Program-made: the position numbers and the translations under genes | Notes under the pieces: model-generated | The model's database searches: none | Told to the model about the DNA's origin: nothing | Seen by the model: only the letters and a program-made list of their open reading frames with translations | In this document: positions 5,564 to 10,294 of the stretch, piece after piece | Layout: every line of letters starts with the position of its first letter | How positions within the stretch are numbered: position 1 is the stretch's first letter | NCBI GenBank assembly: GCA_039029935.1 | Contig: JBCCFC010000397.1 | Span: 1 to 10,294 of the forward strand | Origin: G039029935 sp039029935 | GTDB taxonomy: Bacteria; Chloroflexota; Anaerolineae; Caldilineales; Caldilineaceae | Direction: 5' to 3' | Length of the DNA: 10,294 nt

Positions 5564-6469
5564 TTAAAGCGGCCCCAACTGCTCTGCCCAATGGGACATA
5601 ATCTGTAGCCCAAACTCCGTGACAGGAACAGAGGGCTGCCGTGCCTTACTATTGGGAAGCCCCAGTCGTGTTGCCAGCAGATATTTGCCATAGGCGATGA
5701 AGTTTTCAACCGAACTCATCATAAAGACAATCAATGGCAGGAGTTCCTTGTGCAGTTGTTCAGCTTGGGCGATGGCTTCGGGTGTCCCTTGCTGCATCAA
5801 CTCATAGATTTTCACCTGCGGGTCAAAGAGGTCGGCTGCGGGGATCATGCCGACACAGCCTGCGCGCAGCGAGTCGGGGAATTGAATGCCCGCCATACCG
5901 CCAAAGATGTCAAATGCATCATCCGTGTCCTCCATCAACTGTTTAAGATAGGTGGCGGGGCCTTCGCCTTTGAGCAAACAGACGTTGGGGTGTTGACGGT
6001 TTAGTTCCTTCAATCCGCTGTTGGAGAGGCTGGTTGCCATCAGCCCAGGTGCGTTCTGCACAGCAAGCGGGATCTCTGATTTGTCGGCAACATCGCCCAG
6101 AAAGCGCACATATTCGGACTCTGGAACGCCTGTAATGGCGGGTGGCTGTAAAATCGCCCAGTCTGCACCCACTGCGATGGCAGCTTTGACAAACTCGACT
6201 TGCCCCGAAACGCTGCCTTCGCCAACGGTAACGGCCAACGGCACACGACCATTGATGTCTTCGCCCACCCACTCGATCACTTGGCGGCGTTCATTCACAT
6301 CCAACTTGCCCACCTCTGTGGCTAATCCCATGACCGCAATGCCGTGTGCACCGCCAGCAATACAGCCTTCAACCTGAATGCGCATGGCTTCACGGTCGAG
6401 TCGTCCTTGATCATCAAAGAGGCTGTAGAGGATTGGGTAAACGCCGTGAAATTTGGTATTTCTGCTCAT
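5564..6469 (-). CDS. DapA-superfamily lyase/aldolase with non-standard active site
   Basis: The 301-residue protein is a TIM-barrel class I aldolase of the dihydrodipicolinate synthase/N-acetylneuraminate lyase superfamily, of usual length. The Schiff-base lysine is Lys167 in CLLKGEG. The GTTGE loop of DapA is replaced by GLATE (48-52), losing the paired threonines, and the catalytic tyrosine of YNxP is Gln138 in QNAPG. True dihydrodipicolinate synthase activity is therefore unlikely; a sugar-acid or 2-oxo-acid lyase role is a reasonable guess. ATG 6469 is chosen because AAGGAG stands five to six bases upstream; the in-frame ATG at 6496 would encode that ribosome site. It follows a truncated coding end (6496-6660) with a 26-base gap, suggesting it was once the second gene of an operon. 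Confidence 0.85.
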   Translation of the reverse strand: MSRNTKFHGVYPILYSLFDDQGRLDREAMRIQVEGCIAGGAHGIAVMGLATEVGKLDVNERRQVIEWVGEDINGRVPLAVTVGEGSVSGQVEFVKAAIAVGADWAILQPPAITGVPESEYVRFLGDVADKSEIPLAVQNAPGLMATSLSNSGLKELNRQHPNVCLLKGEGPATYLKQLMEDTDDAFDIFGGMAGIQFPDSLRAGCVGMIPAADLFDPQVKIYELMQQGTPEAIAQAEQLHKELLPLIVFMMSSVENFIAYGKYLLATRLGLPNSKARQPSVPVTEFGLQIMSHWAEQLGPL

Positions 6470-6495
6470 TGGTTCTCCTTCATGCTGTGTCTTCA

Positions 6496-6660
6496 TTATG
6501 CTCGGCCAAACTTCTCAATCGCCGCTCGCGTGGACCCGACTTCGGTAATAAATTTTGCCATCTCCGCTTCCACAGCCTCGGCTTCTTCGGCAAAGTCAAT
6601 AATCGCCGGCACATGTTCTCGGTCGCATGATACGTTCTTGACGTTCAATCGCAAATCCGA
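6496..6660 (-). pseudogene. 3' end remnant of an unidentified gene upstream of the lyase
   Basis: The minus strand is open for 54 codons ending at TAA 6498-6496. It reads DLRLNVKNVSCDREHVPAI, then IDFAEEAEAVEAEMAKFITE, then VGSTRAAIEKFGRA. Composition and amphipathic helix pattern look like a real enzyme C-terminus; the family is not recognised. There is no start codon at its left end: an in-frame TAA precedes it at 6663-6661. It overlaps the ATG-TAA junction upstream of the lyase as an operon neighbour would. A full-length gene was probably deleted when the divergent acetyltransferase arrived. Confidence 0.5.
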
Positions 6661-6667
6661 TTATACT
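6638..6667 (+). promoter_or_regulatory. Promoter for the acetyltransferase gene
   Basis: TTGACG (6638-6643) and TATACT (6662-6667) are 18 bases apart. A start near 6674 would leave about 48 bases of leader with GGAG at 6711-6714, seven bases before the ATG. Confidence 0.5.
6660..6665 (-). promoter_or_regulatory. Perfect minus-strand -10 box overlapping the divergent promoter
   Basis: The minus strand has TATAAT at 6665-6660, sharing bases with the plus-strand TATACT. A weak TCGTCA-like -35 lies 17 bases upstream. It could drive the lyase gene leftward through the relic at 6496-6660, so that the two divergent promoters compete. Confidence 0.35.
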
Positions 6668-6721
6668 ACACACGGCTATGATTGACGAATGATAGTACAC
6701 AATTAACATTGGAGTCAGCAT

Positions 6722-7165
6722 ATGAAAATTTTACAGGCGACACAGGAACACGTTTCCGAGGTCGCACGATTATTTGATTTGTATCGACAGTTTTACAAAT
6801 GCGAACCCGACATTGACTTGGCAGAAGCATACATCACCGCTCGCATCGAGAATAACGAATCAACCATTTTTATTACAGAAGATGACGGGGCAATCAAGGG
6901 TTTTGTGCAGATGTATCCTTCGTTCTGTTCCGTGAATGCGATCAAGATATTCATTCTCTACGATTTGTATGTTGACGCCAGCGACCGTAACAACGGCATT
7001 GGTACAATGTTGATGAATAGAGCGACCGCGTATGCAAAGGAACAGGGGGCATCGCGGATTGACCTAAGAACGGCATTTGACAATTACCCCGGTCAGCATC
7101 TGTATGAAAAATTGGGCTACCAAAAGGTGCTAGAGAACTTTTACACCTACGCTTTGCCGATTTGA
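6722..7165 (+). CDS. GNAT-family N-acetyltransferase
   Basis: The 147-residue protein has the size and order of a RimI/PhnO-like GNAT acyltransferase. An N-terminal strand and helix (MKILQATQEHVSEVARLF) come first, a central strand pair at about 48-80 (STIFITEDD ... ILYDLYVD), then the acetyl-CoA-binding motif A with RNNGIG (89-94). A late Tyr in HLYEKLGYQK (126-135) is the usual general-acid position. The acceptor is unknown; small amines, amino acids or protein N-termini are all possible. GGAG at 6711-6714 fixes the ATG at 6722. It stands alone, divergent from the lyase locus with overlapping promoters. Base composition is AT-richer than the aldolase and oxidoreductase, suggesting separate acquisition. 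Confidence 0.88.
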   Translation: MKILQATQEHVSEVARLFDLYRQFYKCEPDIDLAEAYITARIENNESTIFITEDDGAIKGFVQMYPSFCSVNAIKIFILYDLYVDASDRNNGIGTMLMNRATAYAKEQGASRIDLRTAFDNYPGQHLYEKLGYQKVLENFYTYALPI

Positions 7166-7309
7166 CGCGTGAATTAACCTCGATTCTCCTATTTTTATTG
7201 CACCGAGTATATCGTATTTTGAAGTTTGGTAGCTCATAGACTGAATAGCATAGGAATTCCATCTATTGATCAATGAATAACTGGATATCCTAAAATTGAG
7301 GTGAAGATT

Positions 7310-7405
7310 ATGGATTTCTGTCAGAATCGAATATTTGGTAGAAATCCGTTTAGATATTCCTCCCTAAACGGCTTTCTACCAACACTCAAAGTTTATGCAC
7401 AATAG
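7310..7405 (+). CDS. Possible 31-residue ORF containing the palindrome
   Basis: GAGGTGA (7298-7304) precedes ATG 7310, which opens a 31-residue frame starting MDFCQNRIFGRNPFRY and ending at TAG 7403-7405. Most of the ORF lies in an inverted repeat, so the coding appearance may be accidental. No family is recognised. The rest of the 7166-7439 spacer has small palindromes (GGAATTCC, ATTGATCAAT, GGATATCC between 7253 and 7290) and nothing else seen. Confidence 0.2.
   Translation: MDFCQNRIFGRNPFRYSSLNGFLPTLKVYAQ
7335..7382. repeat. 19-bp inverted repeat with 10-base loop
   Basis: TTGGTAGAAATCCGTTTAG (7335-7353) pairs with CTAAACGGCTTTCTACCAA (7364-7382) at 18 of 19 positions. Part of the left arm (AGAAATCC, 7340-7347) can instead pair with GGATTTCT at 7312-7319, giving two mutually exclusive stems. 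No T-run follows on either strand, so it is not a standard terminator. It lies downstream of both the acetyltransferase and the convergent aldolase. Confidence 0.7.
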
Positions 7406-7439
7406 GAGAGAGTCCCCATGCTGCTTGCAGAGGCGTGTC

Positions 7440-8330
7440 CTACACAGGCATAGTCCGCCCTGTTTTCTCGCGACCATAGTCTGCCCACGCTTTATTGGGC
7501 GCACCCATCATCTTTGCACCAACAACGTCAATTAAATAGTCGATGCGCTGTTCCATTGTCATGCTGGGGTCGTTCCAACTGCAATAAAAAGCCGTTCCGT
7601 GCTTGTTGAGTTCATTGATGATGGTGGTCCGTGCATCGTTCATGTCGTCTGGATAAGGCGGATCATGCGCATCGGCATACCCCAAAGACATGCCCATATC
7701 ACCAGGCCCCCATTCCGCATAGCCAATGCCTGGCACGGCGGCAATCTCTTCTACATTGGCAAGGCAATGGCGGTCTTCGATCTTCAGACCCAGCAACAAC
7801 TCACCATCTGGGTTTAACGGCCAAGGGTCGGCCACATGAACATACTCCTCGATAGATAGCCCCCAGATGTCGGCGGCAGGTTTTTGTCCACCTGCGCCGC
7901 GTAGCCCCTCACCGATAGTCTCCCGCCCCTGCGATTGGAAGGGGTAGCGCGTAATCTGCACAAACGCCTTCACCGCGTCGGCTGTGCGCGTATGGGTATG
8001 CAGAATGCCATGGACGCCTGCCGTCAACACATGCCGCGTCTGCCACGCATTGTAGCGTACTTCATCCGCAGTGGTAGCGTTGGACGGCAGTGTGCAGACC
8101 ACTGTTGGCGTTGGATGGCCGCTGGCAGTGGGTCCACCCTCCTTCAACCCACGCATAAAGTGTGTCAGACCAACCGTATCAAAGGGATGATGCTCAAAGT
8201 CGATGAGCAGCATGTCTGCCCACGTTTTTGCTTCGGCCAGCCCACCCTCATAGCTCAGGCTGGATGGGTGCGTTGCGTAAATTGGTTGCCCTGCGGCAAG
8301 CAGTTCGATACACTTGTTAATTTTTGCCAT
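7440..8330 (-). CDS. HpcH/HpaI-family aldolase
   Basis: The 296-residue protein is a metal-dependent class II aldolase of the HpcH/HpaI (2-oxo acid aldolase) family, which cleaves or forms C-C bonds between pyruvate and aldehydes. Visible landmarks are DFEHHPFD (44-51) with the general-base His at 47/48, the metal ligand Glu185 in LKIED and Asp211 in WGPGDMG. The 26-residue gap between the two ligands equals that of E. coli HpaI. The Arg that binds pyruvate in HpaI (PVVRV) is replaced by Cys79 (TVVCT). A longer 130-175 segment makes it about 30-40 residues longer than HpaI. The ATG at 8330 has AAGGAG seven bases upstream. Substrate is not predictable; sugar-acid breakdown is likely. Confidence 0.87.
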   Translation of the reverse strand: MAKINKCIELLAAGQPIYATHPSSLSYEGGLAEAKTWADMLLIDFEHHPFDTVGLTHFMRGLKEGGPTASGHPTPTVVCTLPSNATTADEVRYNAWQTRHVLTAGVHGILHTHTRTADAVKAFVQITRYPFQSQGRETIGEGLRGAGGQKPAADIWGLSIEEYVHVADPWPLNPDGELLLGLKIEDRHCLANVEEIAAVPGIGYAEWGPGDMGMSLGYADAHDPPYPDDMNDARTTIINELNKHGTAFYCSWNDPSMTMEQRIDYLIDVVGAKMMGAPNKAWADYGREKTGRTMPV

Positions 8331-8365
8331 TGGTGAACTCCTTTGGTACTTATTCCTGCTATTCT

Positions 8366-8461
8366 AGGACTAATACGAGACCTTCGGGGAGGCTCCATAG
8401 AAGTTTGGGACATCCGAATCCTCTACGGACACCTCCCGAAGGTCTGACCTCGAATAATCCT
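8366..8461. repeat. Long imperfect hairpin element
   Basis: The left arm (AGGACTAATACGAGACCTTC, then GGGGAGGCTCCATAG) pairs with the right arm (CTCTACGGACACCTCCCGAA, then GGTCTGACCTCGAATAATCC). The loop is about 20 bases around TTTGGGACATCC and there are a few one- to four-base bulges. It lies 36 bases upstream of the aldolase start. There is no T-run and no ORF. It looks like a dispersed palindromic or non-autonomous mobile element; a partial copy is at 1773-1788. Confidence 0.65.
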
Positions 8462-8472
8462 TACTGCTCATC

Positions 8473-8491
8473 ACCGAGTTCAATGCTCGGT
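8473..8491. repeat. Short perfect hairpin
   Basis: ACCGAG (8473-8478) and CTCGGT (8486-8491) form a six-base stem with a seven-base loop, followed by TTTCC. A minimal terminator is possible but no gene ends here. Confidence 0.3.
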
Positions 8492-8552
8492 TTCCTGCAT
8501 GGATTGTAGCAGAGGGAATGACCATTGGCAAAGGTCAATTTTTTAACCTGCC

Positions 8553-8637
8553 CTGTCCAACCGAACTCTGTCCAACCGAACTCTGTCCAACCGAACTCTG
8601 TCCAACCGAACTCTGTCCAACCGAACTCTGTCCAACC
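8553..8637. repeat. 15-bp tandem repeat, 5.7 copies
   Basis: The unit CTGTCCAACCGAACT is repeated five times without any mismatch and then for ten more bases. Its perfection suggests recent expansion by slippage. On the minus strand it would encode repeated GWTEF, in a 60-codon frame without ribosome site that is not taken as a gene. Confidence 0.95.
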
Positions 8638-8795
8638 AATCATGCATCAACGCCCCAAATAATGCTGGCGGCTCAATCCACCCCAAATGGCATTTGAGAC
8701 CTGTTCACAGCGTGAGCCTGTTGTCGTGCAGGTTGGGGATGGTCATGAAGCATCGTGTCTTCTTCTCAAATAAACTGAAAATGGGCGACGGTTTC

Positions 8796-8850
8796 GTTTT
8801 CAATTTTTTCAATTTTTTCAATTTTCAATTGCCAATTTTCAATTTTTTAT
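8796..8850. repeat. CAATTTT-rich low-complexity repeat
   Basis: Irregular tandem repetitions of TCAATTTT(TT) occupy this stretch. They were probably built up by slippage, and part of them forms the left arm of the inverted repeat at 8823-8959. Outside the listed repeats, the 8331-8983 spacer shows no ORF or RNA gene that I can support. Confidence 0.8.
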
Positions 8851-8959
8851 GACTGGCACTATGAGGGAAGAGATGGCGTTCGAACAAGTATAAATAAAGC
8901 AAGCAGTCTCTGTCTTATACTTTCATTTAGAACAAACTGAAAATTGACAGAATTGAAAA
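8823..8959. repeat. Imperfect inverted repeat upstream of the oxidoreductase
   Basis: TTTTCAATTGCCAATTTTCA (8823-8842) and its neighbour bases are matched, in reverse complement with small gaps, by AAACTGAAAATTGACAGAAT onward (8934-8959). The arms enclose about 87 bases holding TATAAAT and TATACT sequences that could be -10 boxes for the downstream gene. It may be a small non-autonomous element or an mRNA leader structure. Confidence 0.45.
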
Positions 8960-8983
8960 CTGAAAATGTGCAAAGGAGCAACC

Positions 8984-10168
8984 ATGAGTATCACAATCCA
9001 AGCAGGAATCGTCGGCCTTGGCCTCGTCGCCACTTCCCATCTCCAAGGCTATAAGACCCACCCACGTGCCGAAGTCATCGCCGTCTGCGATGTGGACGGT
9101 GAGCGCGCACAGCAGTTTGCCCATCAACACAACATTCCCCACGTCTACACATCTTACGAGGAAATGCTCGCCAACCCCGACATCAACACGGTCGATATCG
9201 CCACGCCCACTTTTCTGCACACCGAGATGACCACGCAAGCGGCCAATGCAGTCAAGCATATCCACTGTGAGAAGCCGTTCTGTCGCAGTGTTGCCGAGGG
9301 CATGGCCGCGTGTGAAGCGGCACGACGCAATGGCGTCCAGTTGGTCGTCGGCGAAACCTATGCCTTTCTCAGTTCACACATGAAAGCACGGGCGTTGATT
9401 GAGGCGGGCGAAATTGGTCGGCCCCTCCAAATTCGTCAGCGACACGGCGCATGGCATCGCCGTAGCGAACCTGCGCTCACCACCACACACATCAACGCCC
9501 AAGCACGAAACTGGCGTCTGGACCCTATGCGCTCTGGTGGTGGCGCGTATCCTTGGATATTTGACCATGCCGTCCATTTCTTTGCCACTGCCGAGTATCT
9601 CATGCCCAACCAGACCATTGACCAAGTATATGCCGTCACCTCGCAGGACCCAAATGCGGTCCATCAGCAAGGAGCCGCCCACGATCCCTATGCCACCACC
9701 GAAGTAGATATCCCCATCATCACATGGACCTATGCGGATGCAAGCTGCCAAGGGCTGTGGATGCGCGCTGAACGGCTCAATGGCAAGTATGATTATATGC
9801 ACGGCTTTAGCACGGCGATTATGGGCGAGACAGGCATGATTGAAGTATTGGGTGAAGGGGGGCATAACCTGTTATGGAATGGCGAACAGCAACATCTCAT
9901 TTTGCATCGAGAAGGCAAAGAGACACGCTGTTTTCGCTTTGATGAAGGCGGGGATACACTGTGGGCATCGGACATCAGCTATTATGGACAAGGGCATATC
10001 AACCAAGTGCATCACCTCATTGACTGCATCCGTGATGACACAGAGCCACGTTATTCGGGTCATGATGGTGTTCATGCTGTGCGCTGTACGCTGGCAACCA
10101 TTCGCTCGGCGCAGGAAGGGCGGCCTGTGCGTGTAAACGAGGTCGCTGACGAGTACACCGCCTATTAG
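8984..10168 (+). CDS. Gfo/Idh/MocA-family NAD(P)-dependent oxidoreductase
   Basis: The 394-residue protein is a sugar or polyol dehydrogenase-like enzyme of the Gfo/Idh/MocA family, probably cytosolic (no signal peptide). The N-terminal Rossmann domain has GLGLVA (11-16), an Asp at the end of the second strand (VCDVD), the ATPTFLH turn, and EKPF at 96-99 with the usual catalytic Lys97. The C-terminal alpha/beta domain carries GGGAYPWIFDHAVHF, with Asp194 and His198 in the D-x3-H motif. Length is slightly above the usual 330-390. An in-frame ATG at 8966 is rejected because AAGGAG (8973-8978) lies five bases before ATG 8984. The substrate is unknown; nearby aldolase and DapA-family genes fit a carbohydrate-acid pathway, but it is on the other strand. 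Confidence 0.9.
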   Translation: MSITIQAGIVGLGLVATSHLQGYKTHPRAEVIAVCDVDGERAQQFAHQHNIPHVYTSYEEMLANPDINTVDIATPTFLHTEMTTQAANAVKHIHCEKPFCRSVAEGMAACEAARRNGVQLVVGETYAFLSSHMKARALIEAGEIGRPLQIRQRHGAWHRRSEPALTTTHINAQARNWRLDPMRSGGGAYPWIFDHAVHFFATAEYLMPNQTIDQVYAVTSQDPNAVHQQGAAHDPYATTEVDIPIITWTYADASCQGLWMRAERLNGKYDYMHGFSTAIMGETGMIEVLGEGGHNLLWNGEQQHLILHREGKETRCFRFDEGGDTLWASDISYYGQGHINQVHHLIDCIRDDTEPRYSGHDGVHAVRCTLATIRSAQEGRPVRVNEVADEYTAY

Positions 10169-10278
10169 AATGTCACCTACGAGAAATATCACTGCGATAG
10201 TTAGCCCTATTTGCATAGATATGGTACGCTACCAGAAATAATCATTCAATTAAATATGGGGCTTAACGCCTATAATCA

Positions 10279-10294
10279 AGAAGGAAACAAAACC
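10279..10294 (+). promoter_or_regulatory. Possible ribosome site of a gene beyond the window
   Basis: AGAAGGA near the right edge is followed by a purine-rich tail without a start codon inside the window. A new plus-strand gene may start just beyond. The 10169-10278 stretch has a TATAAT at 10271-10276 but no good -35 and nothing else recognisable. Confidence 0.25.

Noticed and set aside
7418..7453. Eleven-codon ORF with AGGAG upstream
   Set aside because: Too short and overlapping the aldolase end; kept only as part of the palindrome finding.
8553..8637. Possible CRISPR array
   Set aside because: Units are contiguous with no spacers.
8461..8643. Minus-strand 60-codon frame encoding GWTEF repeats
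   Set aside because: It is open mainly because the 15-bp repeat is a multiple of three; no ribosome site precedes its ATG and no family matches.
8879..8890. GTTCGAAC-like sequence suggesting a tRNA T-arm
   Set aside because: No acceptor or anticodon stem can be built around it.
5564..10168. Single sugar-acid catabolic operon of lyase, aldolase and oxidoreductase
   Set aside because: The genes are on different strands and separated by an acetyltransferase gene and long repeat-rich spacers; shared regulation is not shown.

Overview
The window looks like an accessory, repeat-rich stretch of a chromosome from a free-living bacterium, most plausibly Chloroflexota or a Poribacteria-like lineage. 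Evidence for this is the combination of UPF0175 and DUF433 antitoxins, a stand-alone AAA-like (AAA_35 type) ATPase, WD40 debris, and HpcH/HpaI aldolase, DapA-family and Gfo/Idh/MocA enzymes. The assignment is inference; there is no rRNA or tRNA gene here to settle it.

Left part (1-5000) is a region of antitoxin and ATPase debris. A UPF0175 antitoxin gene (24-407) is followed by a fused VapB-like/DUF433 antitoxin ORF (454-1044) and a 45-residue ORF (1019-1156). Next come a minus-strand relic of the last codons of an AAA_35 gene (1153-1212) and the 3' end of a WD40 gene with a one-base deletion (about 1200-1375). A 36-codon ORF with its own promoter and ribosome site (1597-1707) and a PD-(D/E)XK-like nuclease gene on the minus strand (1863-2939) follow. 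A truncated antitoxin start (3020-3073) precedes a second, about 97.5% identical copy of the UPF0175 gene (3303-3632). That copy meets, tail to tail and sharing TTAA, an AAA_35 gene (3629-4993) interrupted by one in-frame amber codon. The same tail-to-tail arrangement, with CTAG in place of TTAA, survives as a relic at 1153-1156, so the antitoxin and ATPase tail were probably duplicated as a unit and one copy has largely decayed. No complete PIN-type toxin is seen beside either antitoxin.

Right part (5000-10294) is ordinary metabolic gene content. It has a small P-loop kinase (5012-5545), a DapA-superfamily lyase lacking the usual Thr and Tyr (5564-6469) behind a gene-end relic (6496-6660), a GNAT acetyltransferase (6722-7165), an HpcH/HpaI aldolase (7440-8330) and a Gfo/Idh/MocA oxidoreductase (8984-10168). 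The aldolase, lyase and oxidoreductase fit breakdown of sugar acids or related polyols, but they are on different strands and are not one operon.

The intergenic spaces 7166-7439 and 8331-8983 carry several palindromes, a 15-bp tandem repeat and a CAATTTT-rich inverted repeat. No CRISPR array, complete transposase, rRNA or tRNA was found. The most notable points are the duplicated antitoxin/ATPase convergent unit, the fused antitoxin, the amber-interrupted ATPase, and a hairpin family with copies near both ends of the window.
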